A stretch of 59,442 bases of DNA, taken from assembly GCF_009873615.1 (NCBI RefSeq), contig NZ_SSMG01000471.1, positions 1 through 59,442 of the forward strand, given 5' to 3'. A program made the position numbers and the translations under genes. Position 1 is the stretch's first letter. Each line of letters opens with the position of its first letter. Below are positions 7,669 through 16,131 of this stretch, one piece after another. Origin of the DNA: Photobacterium lucens (GTDB taxonomy: Bacteria > Pseudomonadota > Gammaproteobacteria > Enterobacterales > Vibrionaceae). Below the pieces are notes generated by a model. That model saw nothing but the letters and a program-made list of their open reading frames with translations, did no database searches and was not told the DNA's origin.

Positions 7669-9397
7669 GGTGACGCTCCTTAAATTGCATGGTAATTGCA
7701 AGTAAGTACCAGCCACCGTGAGGGATCCACTGTTCCCCCCAACGCCAGTTTTGTAGCATATCGTCCTTTTGGCCCTCAGGATTGAATGCAATGTCTTGTT
7801 CGTTTTCAAAGCCTGAAGTAATGCCGTTACAAACCCCACCTTTCGCATTGCTAAAACCTAGATGCGGTAAGTAATCTGGGTTGTTATGACCATGACCATC
7901 CAACATACACATGTCATATGGATTTAAGCCAACGATCCAGTTAAGGGCGTGCTGACCATAGTGCATGAGATCTTGACGAAGCTGTGGATCTTGAACGTAA
8001 TCCTGTGCCATAAAAGCCATGGTTGCTAATGAAGCGAGGCGGGCATTTTCACCTTGCCACCAGTAACCTGATTCATTGTTATGAGCGACAAAGAAAGCAG
8101 TTTTCTTGTCGCTATCTACGGCTTTTGTGTATTGGCGTGGATAGTTAAATGGGTTAGTCACTTCTTTCGTGATAGCTAACTCAAAGCGAAGCGCTTGCGC
8201 TAATATTTGCTCAATCGGCTGTTTAACCTTGGCATCAGTCTCTGCACTTAAATACTGCATTAGTGCAATAGCAGGTAAGCCTGCTTCTGCAGCATGGAAA
8301 TAAGGGCGTTCACCATTGTCAGTTGCAGACCAAAAATGTGTCACGGTGTCATCAGACATTTGACGTTTAGCTAAGCGTGTAGCCCACTCACGCATCTCTG
8401 TTAGGTAGCGCTCTTGATTGGTACTACGAAATAGCTCAATCGCAGCAAGAAGGGCGCAGTATTCATCAATAATATTTTCGATACCGTCATTTAAGTAGCT
8501 AACATTGTGCTGTTTTAAATGCCAGTACCCCATTTCTGCAGCTTGTAGGTAGCACTCAGTATCGAGATCTGAAAATGCACCTAAGCGCTTGCTTGATGCC
8601 AGTTGAGCAATACGAGAAATGCTGGCAAGCGCTGCAATAGTGACACCACCACCTTGACGGAAACCTGCTTGGTAATCGTCAGATTTAATGCCTTCTTGGG
8701 TTGAATAGGCACAAATCTCACGTTGTTGTGGTGATTTGCTCCACTTGTCGAATACCGTCATGTAGAAATAGCCCTGCGGATCTTGCATTCGCAGTAAGAA
8801 ATCGGCACCGAATGTGGCTTCTTCAAGTAGACGTACACGGGTGAAATCCGCCACATCTGCTTGTTGATCTAATTCGTCGTAGGCTTTTAGCATGTTCCAC
8901 ACAATCATCGGGGTTTGTTGTGGATTTAAATAATTACTAAAAGATAAGTGGCTTAAGTATTTGCTGACATCACCAGAGGCATCATACCAGCCGCCATGTA
9001 CGTCAACGGTTAGATCGGATCCTAATAGTACGGCTTGTTGATCGGCACGATCGTAGATACCGCCACAGCGTTGAGATTTGAAGTAATGAAGCACATCACT
9101 GAATGTTTGTTGCATTAACACACCTTCAGCAATGGTGAAAACAGTGGATTCACTATTAGCATAGCGAATACGGAACTCACCGATTTGTTGGCAAGCAGAG
9201 AAGTCAATTAGGTAAATATTACCGGTATGCCATTGCGCTATGTTGCCATAGGCATGTAATGGCAGCTGCATAATTGTGGTGTTGGTCTGGTTACAGACTA
9301 ACTCTGCGGTACCTGTTAGAGACTCAGAGTTTGTTTGTAATAAAGCGTGTTTTACGTTGAAACGCTCATAACCCAGATGGTTAGTTAACAGCTGCAT
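7661..9397 (-). CDS. Exo-beta-D-glucosaminidase (GH9)
   Basis: This 578-residue GH9 protein carries an N-terminal Ig-like cellulase domain and the (alpha/alpha)6 catalytic domain. GGWYDASGD supplies Asp139 and Asp143, and Glu555 lies in WGEQWIPH. I recall the same three numbers for the characterised P. profundum exo-beta-D-glucosaminidase (PBPRA0520). It lacks a signal peptide, so it should remove GlcN from imported chitosan-type oligosaccharides. A TTG seven codons upstream is in frame. The ATG is preferred because AGGAGG lies just before it and because the residue numbering then agrees with the known enzyme. Older databases call such genes endoglucanase-related. Confidence 0.9.
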   Translation of the reverse strand: MQLLTNHLGYERFNVKHALLQTNSESLTGTAELVCNQTNTTIMQLPLHAYGNIAQWHTGNIYLIDFSACQQIGEFRIRYANSESTVFTIAEGVLMQQTFSDVLHYFKSQRCGGIYDRADQQAVLLGSDLTVDVHGGWYDASGDVSKYLSHLSFSNYLNPQQTPMIVWNMLKAYDELDQQADVADFTRVRLLEEATFGADFLLRMQDPQGYFYMTVFDKWSKSPQQREICAYSTQEGIKSDDYQAGFRQGGGVTIAALASISRIAQLASSKRLGAFSDLDTECYLQAAEMGYWHLKQHNVSYLNDGIENIIDEYCALLAAIELFRSTNQERYLTEMREWATRLAKRQMSDDTVTHFWSATDNGERPYFHAAEAGLPAIALMQYLSAETDAKVKQPIEQILAQALRFELAITKEVTNPFNYPRQYTKAVDSDKKTAFFVAHNNESGYWWQGENARLASLATMAFMAQDYVQDPQLRQDLMHYGQHALNWIVGLNPYDMCMLDGHGHNNPDYLPHLGFSNAKGGVCNGITSGFENEQDIAFNPEGQKDDMLQNWRWGEQWIPHGGWYLLAITMQFKERHHG

Positions 9398-9423
9398 GGA
9401 TCCTCCTAGTGTCGCCAAATAAA

Positions 9424-9449
9424 GGTGGTTTCAACGTATTGAAACCACC
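9424..9449 (-). other. Intercistronic hairpin between the transporter and catabolic halves of the chitin operon
   Basis: An 11-bp perfect stem (GGTGGTTTCAA with its complement) and a CGTA loop lie in the 110-bp gap between the ATPase gene and the GH9 gene. No strong T-run follows on the minus strand (TTTATTTGGC), so it probably acts as a partial terminator or an RNA stability boundary. Confidence 0.65.
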
Positions 9450-9507
9450 ATTTAACAGCTAAGGCGACCAATAACGCGGATAAGTCGTTTTTAGTAACGA
9501 GCTATTA

Positions 9508-10503
9508 TTAGTTTTCGTATAAGTAACAACGTACAAAGTGGTTATCAGATAACTGCGTCACACCTGGTAGTTGTTCACGACATTTATCTGTCGCATGAGT
9601 ACAGCGACCTGCAAATGGACAACCTGCGCTTTCTGGTGTCCATAGTGGGATCTCGCCTTTGTTACCTTTTAGTTTTTCATGGATTGATTTACTTGGATCA
9701 GGCACTGCTGATACCAGTAACTGGGTGTATGGGTGTTGTGGATCGTGAATGATCTCTTCCGTATCACCCCATTCAACCATGTGACCGACGTACATTACTG
9801 CTAGATCTTCTGCGATATAACGTGCTGTTGCGATGTCGTGCGTGATGTAAAGTAGTGCCATTTCACGTTCGAACTTCATCTCTTCCATCAGGTTAAGAAC
9901 ACCTGCACGGATAGATACATCAAGCATTGACGTTGGTTCATCAGCAAGTACCACTTCAGCACCAACAGCGATGTTACGTGCTAAGTTAACACGTTGACGC
10001 TGACCGCCTGATAGCTGGTGGGGGAACTTCGCAGCTGTCGCTTTTGGCGGGATCAGGCCAACTTGCTCTAGTAGGTTGTATACCGTTTCTTCTAGCTCTT
10101 TCTTATTGCCTGACTTCACTTTGTTGTGGATCAGCAATGGGCGAGCAATGTGGTGGAAAATAGTATGAGTAGGGTTTAAAGAACCGAACGGGTCTTGCCA
10201 TACCATTTGTACACCTTGGCGGTATTTCATTAAGTCATCATGTTTAGTGATGGACTGAATGTCACGACCAAAATATTCAATAGTGCCATCTGTTGGTGCA
10301 TACATCTTTGCGATCATTTTCGCAGTAGTTGATTTACCAGAACCTGATTCACCAACCACAGATAGACCACGGCTTTTGTACATTTTGAAAGATACGTCGT
10401 TGATTGCACGCATCTTTGATTTTTTAAGAGAGTTACTATTAACGGCAAAATCTTTGATCAGATTTTTACCTTCAATAATTGGGTTTCCGGTAGGTTTGCT
10501 CAT
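9508..10503 (-). CDS. Chitooligosaccharide ABC transporter, ATP-binding subunit (OppF/DppF-like)
   Basis: A 331-residue ATPase of the oligopeptide/nickel transporter type. It has Walker A GESGSGKST, the signature LSGGQRQRVNLARN, Walker B VVLADEPTSMLD, and the C-terminal oligo_HPY region with spaced cysteines (GCPFAGRCTHATDKC). By sequence alone it would be called peptide ABC transporter. The operon context and the Vibrio counterpart indicate import of (GlcNAc)n from the periplasm. An AGGAGG site precedes the ATG. It pairs with the neighbouring OppD-like subunit as a heterodimer at the inner membrane. Confidence 0.9.
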   Translation of the reverse strand: MSKPTGNPIIEGKNLIKDFAVNSNSLKKSKMRAINDVSFKMYKSRGLSVVGESGSGKSTTAKMIAKMYAPTDGTIEYFGRDIQSITKHDDLMKYRQGVQMVWQDPFGSLNPTHTIFHHIARPLLIHNKVKSGNKKELEETVYNLLEQVGLIPPKATAAKFPHQLSGGQRQRVNLARNIAVGAEVVLADEPTSMLDVSIRAGVLNLMEEMKFEREMALLYITHDIATARYIAEDLAVMYVGHMVEWGDTEEIIHDPQHPYTQLLVSAVPDPSKSIHEKLKGNKGEIPLWTPESAGCPFAGRCTHATDKCREQLPGVTQLSDNHFVRCYLYEN

Positions 10504-10532
10504 AATGCCTCCTAAATACTGCCTATTTTTTA

Positions 10533-11504
10533 TTAACCACGTTTAGTGAATAGGTGGCAGTTTGATAAACGTCCTGGTTCAATTTGAGTTAGCTGGGTTG
10601 GCGTTTTAAAACAAGCTTCTGTTGTTTTACTACAGCGAGCTTGGAAGCGACAACCTTGAGGGACTTCAAGTAAGTTCAATGGGTTACCTGGAATACCTGT
10701 TAACTTCGTTTTTGGACCAGTCAGCGGAGGGAATGAGCTACCCAAGCCCTCTGTGTATGGGTGGAACGGTGTTTCTAAGATTTCTTTTGATGGCGCAACT
10801 TCAATCAACTCACCTGAGTACATGATGCCGATACGGTCAGAGAACTCGACCATTAATGACAAGTCATGAGTGATGAAGAGGATAGAGAAACCAAACTCTT
10901 CTTTAAGTGCGTAAATCTTTTGTAGGATTTCACGTTGAACCACAACATCAAGTGCTGTTGTTGGTTCATCCATGATGATCATCTTAGGATTTAACGCCAG
11001 TGCAATAGCGATAACCAAGCGTTGACGCATACCGCCAGAGAACTGGTGAGGGTAGTCGCGTAAACGGCTAGGGTGGATATCAACAATTTCTAACAGACCT
11101 TCAGCGCGGCGAACAGCTTGCTGACGGGTCATGCTCGTGTGACGCATAATTACGTCACAGAACTGCTCTTCCATTGTTAATACTGGGTTTAGGGCGTTCA
11201 TCGCACTCTGGAATACCATCGAGATTTCGCTCCAGCGGAATGCTGACATCGCAAGATCTGATTTCTTCAGAATGTCACCGTGGCCATCAAAGATAACCTC
11301 ACCACCGGTGATGAATGCTGGCGGCTTATGAAGGCGCATCAGTGAGAATGCAACAGTGGATTTACCACAGCCTGATTCACCTGCTAAACCAAAAATTTCA
11401 CCTTTACCAATGTCAAAGCTGACATTGTTTACTGCGCGTACATCACCGGCATCGGTAATATAGTCAACGCACAAGTTGCGAATTGAGATTTGTGGATTAG
11501 TCAT
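10533..11504 (-). CDS. Chitooligosaccharide ABC transporter, ATP-binding subunit (OppD/DppD-like)
   Basis: This 323-residue ATPase is the partner of the OppF-like subunit. Walker A GESGCGKST, signature FSGGMRQRLVIAIAL and Walker B MIIMDEPTTALD are visible. The C-terminal cysteine-containing oligo_HPY segment (GCRFQARCSKTTEAC) is typical of OppD/DppD proteins. Its ATG overlaps the stop of the upstream permease gene by one base (TAATG), which indicates translational coupling. It energises uptake of chitin oligosaccharides in this operon, although the family is named for peptides. Confidence 0.9.
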   Translation of the reverse strand: MTNPQISIRNLCVDYITDAGDVRAVNNVSFDIGKGEIFGLAGESGCGKSTVAFSLMRLHKPPAFITGGEVIFDGHGDILKKSDLAMSAFRWSEISMVFQSAMNALNPVLTMEEQFCDVIMRHTSMTRQQAVRRAEGLLEIVDIHPSRLRDYPHQFSGGMRQRLVIAIALALNPKMIIMDEPTTALDVVVQREILQKIYALKEEFGFSILFITHDLSLMVEFSDRIGIMYSGELIEVAPSKEILETPFHPYTEGLGSSFPPLTGPKTKLTGIPGNPLNLLEVPQGCRFQARCSKTTEACFKTPTQLTQIEPGRLSNCHLFTKRG

Positions 11505-12538
11505 TATTTTTCTCCCCCTTGTAGGGCTGGCTGAGGAGCTTCCACAGCGTCTTGTGCTTTTTCTGCTTTAGCATTTTCTTTTGCTAAGTTTTTCCAACGG
11601 CGCATGCCTTTGTGAGAACGTAATTGCGGGTTAGCGATTTCATCGACAGCAAAGTTCAGAAGAGCAAGACCAATCGCAATCAAGGTTAGTGCAAGACATG
11701 GTGCTAATAGCTCCCACCAAGCGCCAACAAGCATTGAAGATGACGTTTGTACGTTGTACAGCATCACACCCCAGCTGATGGTGTTTGGATCACCTAGACC
11801 TAAGAATGACAGTGTTGCTTCGGTCATGATTGCAAGCATTACTGAACCGATGAAGCTTGCGCCTACGATTGAGATCAGGTTTGGCAGAATTTCAACGAAG
11901 ATAATGCGCCATGATGATTCACCTAATACTTCAGCCGCTTTTACGAACTCTTTTTCACGTAGCGATAGGGTTTGGGCACGAACAACACGTGCACCCCATG
12001 CCCAGGAGGTCATGGCGATAACCACCGCAATGGTCATTGGACCTGCTTGACCGATAAAGGCTGCGATAACGAACAGCAGTGGGAGCTGTGGCATTACCAG
12101 CATGATGTTCATCGCTGCTGTTAAGATTTCATCAACCTTACCGCCAAAGTAACCTGCTGAAATACCAATGATCGTTGCTAAGAAACACACCATTAGACCC
12201 GCACCGAAACCTACCGCTAGTGATGTACGAGCACCGTATACAAGTTGTGACCAGATATCACGACCCATACGAGAGGTACCTAATACGTGCTCTGCATCTT
12301 TAGACATCAGCAGGGTACGCTTATTGGTTGCTAAGTTTTCAGCCACCCAACCTTCAGGATTTTCTTGTGCAGCTTTTACAACAAATGCTGGGTATTCGTG
12401 TGGTTTACCTGTTCTTTTATCTGGGTTGTGCTCAGTAATAAACGGCGCAAAGATAGCAGCTAGGATAAAGACACTGATGATACCTAGGCCAAACATTGCC
12501 TTAGGGTTACCTGATAATAATTTAAATAAGGCTTTCAT
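11504..12538 (-). CDS. Chitooligosaccharide ABC transporter permease (OppC/DppC-like)
   Basis: This inner-membrane permease has 344 residues. A first span lies near residues 16-33, followed by a periplasmic segment that includes NKRTLL and HVLGTSRMGRDIWSQLVYGARTS, the usual OppC signature (split here by family convention). Five more spans are seen at about 100-310. The EAA-type coupling loop around KAAEVLGESSWRIIFVEILPN contacts the ATPases. The charged C-terminal tail (about 320-344) is rich in Lys, Ala and Glu. The gene starts two bases after the upstream permease stop and has an AGGAGG site inside that gene's end. Confidence 0.9.
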   Translation of the reverse strand: MKALFKLLSGNPKAMFGLGIISVFILAAIFAPFITEHNPDKRTGKPHEYPAFVVKAAQENPEGWVAENLATNKRTLLMSKDAEHVLGTSRMGRDIWSQLVYGARTSLAVGFGAGLMVCFLATIIGISAGYFGGKVDEILTAAMNIMLVMPQLPLLFVIAAFIGQAGPMTIAVVIAMTSWAWGARVVRAQTLSLREKEFVKAAEVLGESSWRIIFVEILPNLISIVGASFIGSVMLAIMTEATLSFLGLGDPNTISWGVMLYNVQTSSSMLVGAWWELLAPCLALTLIAIGLALLNFAVDEIANPQLRSHKGMRRWKNLAKENAKAEKAQDAVEAPQPALQGGEK

Positions 12539-12540
12539 AA

Positions 12541-13527
12541 TTATTTGCCTCCTTTACGTAGGCGAGGGTCAAGCACAACGATCAGGATGTCGGCCATGAA
12601 GTTAAAGAACAGCATGAACATAGTCATAATAAGTAGCTGGCCTTGAAGAACTTGGTAGTCACGAGAGTGGATTGCGTTAAGCATCACCGTACCAAGACCT
12701 GGGTAGTTAAAGATGATTTCAACAATCAGCTGACCACCGATAGCCATACCTAGCGCCATAGAAAGTGCGGTTACACTTGGTAGCATTGCGTTACGTGCTG
12801 CGTAGTTGAATACCACACGGTTTTCGCTAAGGCCCTTACCTTTAGCCATGGTGATGTAATCTTCGTTTAGCAGGTTGATCATGTTGTTACGCATGTTGAT
12901 CAAGAAGCCACCAATCTGAATTACCGTCGCACAGAATAGTGGTAATGCGGCGTGGTACATCACGTCTTTGTAGAATGCCCAGCTCGTCCAATCAGGAACA
13001 ACGCCAGGGGTAAATGCGTTACCAGTAGGGAACCACTGTAAGCCAATAGCAAAGGTAAACATTACTAGCATTGCGATAACAACCGGTGGTACCGCTTGTA
13101 CAACTAGCATACCCGGAGAGATGAATGCGTCATAAGTACTGCCGCGTTTCCATGCCGCGAAAATACCTAGTACAGAACCAATACAGAAAGAAAGGATTAC
13201 TGCAGAGCCTGCTAAGAATAGAGACCAACCTACAGCGCCACCTAGCAGTTCATTAACTGATAGAGGATAAAATTTGATAGAAGTACCTAGGTTCCACGTA
13301 AATACGTTAGCTAGGTAAGAAAAGTATTGTTCATACAATGGGCCATCAACAAAGCCTAATAGCTTTTTCATGGCTTCGATACGCTCAGGAGTTACCTGCG
13401 CAGTTGCGTTTGCGAACATCATGGTAACTGGGTCACCAGGCATCGCACGCGGAATAATAAAGTTTAGCGTGGCCGCGAAAATTAGCGCGACAAAATAAAA
13501 CGATAAACGACGTAGAAAAAATCCCAT
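12541..13527 (-). CDS. Chitooligosaccharide ABC transporter permease (OppB/DppB-like)
   Basis: A 328-residue inner-membrane protein with about six spans. The first lies at residues 7-27, followed by the usual PRAMPGDPV sequence of DppB/OppB proteins. The coupling loop AKGKGLSENRVVFNYAARNAMLPS lies before the last spans. It forms the transmembrane pore with the OppC-like partner. The gene follows that of the binding protein after about 150 bp containing a stable hairpin. This spacing suggests that the permease message is less abundant than that of the binding protein. Confidence 0.9.
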   Translation of the reverse strand: MGFFLRRLSFYFVALIFAATLNFIIPRAMPGDPVTMMFANATAQVTPERIEAMKKLLGFVDGPLYEQYFSYLANVFTWNLGTSIKFYPLSVNELLGGAVGWSLFLAGSAVILSFCIGSVLGIFAAWKRGSTYDAFISPGMLVVQAVPPVVIAMLVMFTFAIGLQWFPTGNAFTPGVVPDWTSWAFYKDVMYHAALPLFCATVIQIGGFLINMRNNMINLLNEDYITMAKGKGLSENRVVFNYAARNAMLPSVTALSMALGMAIGGQLIVEIIFNYPGLGTVMLNAIHSRDYQVLQGQLLIMTMFMLFFNFMADILIVVLDPRLRKGGK

Positions 13528-13637
13528 AACTCACACCTTACACATCCAGCTTGCCTTCCTGAGCTGAATTCAGGACGTAAAACCCCCTGACGCAAGGCGC
13601 CATACCTTTTATAGAAGAAAGGATTTGAGGGGAAGAG

Positions 13638-13660
13638 GCGGTGCACAAGGTGTGCACCGC
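13638..13660 (-). other. Intercistronic hairpin after the binding-protein gene
   Basis: A 9-bp perfect GC-rich stem (GCGGTGCAC with GTGCACCGC, five-base loop) lies 17 bp after the stop codon of the binding-protein gene. The flank on the minus strand is CTCTTCCCC with no T-run, so transcription should continue. Such hairpins commonly protect the message of a highly expressed binding protein from 3' exonucleases. Confidence 0.65.
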
Positions 13661-13676
13661 AAATATTAAGCAGAAA

Positions 13677-15353
13677 TTATGCTTTTGGTTTTAGATCCAG
13701 TACTTGAAGTAGACGCTCAGGAACACCTGCCCATACCATTGGACGGCCTTGAGGGTTCTTCTCGTTCCACCAACCAGTGAAGCGAGTTTCGTTGTATTGG
13801 AAGTTGTTCGCACCAGACATTACTGGGATTGTTACTTGGTTCTCAGCAATGATCTTCTGGATACCGTGAGCAATCTTCAACTGCTCAGCTTTGTCTGCTG
13901 TCTTGTAGAAGCTGTCTAGTAGCTTGTCTAGCTCTGCATTCTTGAAGTAGTGCATTGCGAAACGAGGCATACCGTCGCCAGACTGTAGACGTGAGTTGTA
14001 CGCACTATCCCAGTATAGGTGTGGATCTGCACCGTGGAAGTAGTTTGTGTAAGCTACGTCATAAGTACCGTTTAGCATTGCTTCGTTGTAAACAGCGAAG
14101 TCAGGAGTACGAGCTTTCGCGTTGATACCCACTTCTTGAAGCTGCTCAACACCTAGCTGTACAGTGTTGTTGAAGTCAGTCCAACCGTTTGGAGATTGAA
14201 CTTCAAGCTCGATCTTCTTACCAGTTGGTGTTTCTACGAAACCGTCACCGTCAGTATCTTTAAAGCCAGCTTTCGCTAGAAGTTCTTTAGCACCTTTCAC
14301 ATTGTAAGTGTTGAATGCTTTGTACTTGTTGTGTACTGCTTCATCAGACCAAGTTTTGAAACCATCGCCTAGGCCAGATGCGTAGTCGTTTGGTGTACCC
14401 GCACCGTAGAACGCGATGTCGATGATTGTTTGACGGTCGATAGCCATAGAGAACGCACGACGGAAATCAACATTGTTGATTGCTTCTTTGTTACCTTCTT
14501 TAGGCGACTTGAAGTTCAACATGAATGACTGAGTGCCCGCTGCTGGGTACCAGTATTTGTGATTAGGGTTCGCAGCTGCGTATGTGCTGTCGATGTCAGG
14601 AATGAACGATGAAGTCCAATCTAGCTCAGAGTTGATGATCTTAGTTAGTAGCTGATCGTTGTTTGCGATCTGAGGTACACGTAGACAGTCAACTTCTAGG
14701 TTAGCGTTATCCCAGTAGTTAGGGTTACGACACTGAACGTATAGTTGAGGAGTAAAAGTATCGATCTCAGTAAATGGACCAGTACCTACTGGGTTTTCGT
14801 TAGTGAAAGTTGTTGGGTTTTCAACTTTGCTCCAGATGTGCTTAGGAACAACTGGTACGAAAGAAATTTCAAATGGAACGTTAGAGTTTGCTTCAGTTAG
14901 AGAGAAGATAACTTTGTTACCGTCTTTCTTCACTGATTTAACCCACTTGTTGATACCACGTTGGTCTAGCTCTGGGTTCTTCTTCACTAGATCGAAAGAG
15001 TATACAACGTCATCTGCAGAGAACGCTTTACCGTCAGACCACTTAACGCCGTCACGGATTTCGAACGTTACTTGCATTAGGTCGTCAGACATGTAGTAGT
15101 CTTTCGCCAAACGCATTACTGGCTCGTTACCTTTCATTTGGTTAAATACAACGAGCGGCTCGTAAACGAACTCAGTTGTTGTACGAAGGTTAGTCGCTAG
15201 GAATGGGTTAAAGTTACGTACCATTGTAGGGTAAAAATCTGGTACGACTGTTAGCTGGCTTTTTTCTGCTGCTGAAGCGACTGGTGCTGTGAAAGCGGTT
15301 GCTGCTGCAACAACTGCAAGTGCTAACTTAGTTTTGTTAATATTGGCAAGCAT
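13677..15353 (-). CDS. cbp: Periplasmic chitin-oligosaccharide-binding protein (SBP family 5)
   Basis: This 558-residue solute-binding protein belongs to the family-5 (OppA/DppA) type. The signal peptide spans about residues 1-28, with cleavage after APVASA. There is no lipobox cysteine, so it is a soluble periplasmic protein. The family signature around KLTFEIRDGVKWSDG-like sequence appears as EIRDGVKWSDGKAFSADDVV. In Vibrio the orthologous protein both feeds the transporter and, when unliganded, holds ChiS inactive. It is the first gene of the operon, has an AAGGA ribosome binding site, and is rich in optimal codons, as expected for high expression. Confidence 0.93.
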   Translation of the reverse strand: MLANINKTKLALAVVAAATAFTAPVASAAEKSQLTVVPDFYPTMVRNFNPFLATNLRTTTEFVYEPLVVFNQMKGNEPVMRLAKDYYMSDDLMQVTFEIRDGVKWSDGKAFSADDVVYSFDLVKKNPELDQRGINKWVKSVKKDGNKVIFSLTEANSNVPFEISFVPVVPKHIWSKVENPTTFTNENPVGTGPFTEIDTFTPQLYVQCRNPNYWDNANLEVDCLRVPQIANNDQLLTKIINSELDWTSSFIPDIDSTYAAANPNHKYWYPAAGTQSFMLNFKSPKEGNKEAINNVDFRRAFSMAIDRQTIIDIAFYGAGTPNDYASGLGDGFKTWSDEAVHNKYKAFNTYNVKGAKELLAKAGFKDTDGDGFVETPTGKKIELEVQSPNGWTDFNNTVQLGVEQLQEVGINAKARTPDFAVYNEAMLNGTYDVAYTNYFHGADPHLYWDSAYNSRLQSGDGMPRFAMHYFKNAELDKLLDSFYKTADKAEQLKIAHGIQKIIAENQVTIPVMSGANNFQYNETRFTGWWNEKNPQGRPMVWAGVPERLLQVLDLKPKA

Positions 15354-15489
15354 AGCTGTTCCTTACTCTTTGCTCTGTTTCACTTAATGGAAATTAAAGT
15401 TTGCTCCATCATTGGAGCCCTCGAACCTACTTCAACGGAACTGAGTAACGCTGAACCGATGAATGGCCTTGTAAGCTCTCAGTGGCTTA

Positions 15490-15518
15490 AATATTCTCCG
15501 TAATCGCTAAATCGTCAA
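15490..15518 (-). promoter_or_regulatory. Candidate sigma70 promoter of the chitin operon
   Basis: On the minus strand a TTGACG -35 hexamer (15518-15513) is followed after 17 bp by AATATT (15495-15490). The predicted transcript start is near 15483, which gives a leader of about 130 nt. This position puts the two 15-bp elements at about -54 and -84, upstream where an activator would act. A competing candidate is TTAACA-17-TAAAAA at 15609-15581, directly beside the CRP site. Sequence alone does not decide between them. Confidence 0.4.
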
Positions 15519-15528
15519 TCTGGCTTCC

Positions 15529-15573
15529 CGTTAAAAACGTTAAAACTTCTAAAATCCACGTCAAAAACGTTAA
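15529..15573 (-). promoter_or_regulatory. Direct repeat of a 15-bp element, possible ChiS operator
   Basis: CGTTAAAAACGTTAA (15529-15543) and CGTCAAAAACGTTAA (15559-15573) differ at one base and start exactly 30 bp apart, three helical turns. Each contains two direct CGTYAA half-sites nine bases apart. An exact inverted copy of the first lies upstream of chiS at 19730-19744. V. cholerae ChiS is known to bind the chb promoter directly. That these are its sites is my inference. Confidence 0.5.
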
Positions 15574-15607
15574 TTTCTGATTTTTACACCGCTTTCAGCT
15601 TAATGTT

Positions 15608-15629
15608 AAATGTGTATTACATCACATTT
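15608..15629. promoter_or_regulatory. CRP-cAMP binding site upstream of the chitin operon
   Basis: The 22-bp site has half-sites AAATGTGT and ATCACATTT separated as in the E. coli consensus. The core TGTGT-N6-TCACA departs from TGTGA-N6-TCACA at a single base. It suggests catabolite control of chitin use, as is established for Vibrio chitin genes. It lies about 125 bp upstream of the preferred promoter or just upstream of the alternative one. Confidence 0.75.
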
Positions 15630-16093
15630 AACTAGCTCGTAAGGTAAATAGTACGATTAAAAGCGGTTGCTTTAAGTTTTTGATTTTTAATGTTTTTATT
15701 TGGGTTTTTAGATGTTTTTCTATGTAATACATATTTTTTGTACCGTTTTTTCTGTGCGGAAAATTTATCGTCTAAGTTTGTTGTGATTCGCTTCTCATAA
15801 ACAAAAACTAATTCCTCTTAAGGTCTTTTAAGAGTGCTTTTTTGCAAAATTGGCTTAAAAGTAAGCAGAAATAAGAGTGTGATTTAGGTCATTTTTACGT
15901 TTTTTAATGAGATTTTTTCTTATTTAAAAAAACGAATTTATAAGACTAAAGGATAATGTTTTTAGGCTAGAAATAAGTGAGTATGTCGTCGGTTATTGTC
16001 GCTGTGAGTCTGTTTATTTGGTCGATTAAGGGGATGTTGATGCTGTCGCTATGATGAAGTAAAGATGCCGAGAGTCATTATAGAGATAATAAA

Positions 16094-16114
16094 AAAGGCT
16101 CCCAAGGAGCCTTT
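16094..16114 (-). terminator. chiS terminator
   Basis: A nine-bp stem, AAAGGCTCC paired with GGAGCCTTT around CAA, is followed on the minus strand by TTTTTTATTATC. It lies about 18 bp after the chiS stop codon and separates chiS from the chitin operon promoter region. Confidence 0.85.
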
Positions 16115-16131
16115 ATAGAGTGATAAATAAT

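Larger units (their letters stand above)
15354..16131. other. 778-bp regulatory region between chiS and the chitin operon
   Basis: No protein gene is supported here. The part nearest the operon holds a CRP-type site, two copies of a 15-bp element 30 bp apart, a candidate sigma70 promoter and a small leader hairpin (15403-15418). The part from about 15640 to 16080 is AT-rich with no readable gene. It has a weak terminator-like hairpin on the plus strand at 15815-15845, and a degenerate copy of the 15-bp element at about 15894-15908. The chiS terminator lies at its far end. Confidence 0.7.

Noticed and set aside
7669-7848. Sixty extra codons upstream of gspK
   Set aside because: They overlap the GH9 coding sequence, match no kinase, and the inner ATG has AAGGAG and the family N-terminus.
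12168-12599. 143-codon frame antisense to the two permease genes
   Set aside because: It spans the junction of two well supported genes on the other strand, and its composition is that of a reverse-frame shadow.
15471-15482. Possible SlmA site GTAAGCTCTCAG near the chb leader
   Set aside because: SlmA influences chb in V. cholerae, but the two halves do not form a proper palindrome here, so I could not support the site.
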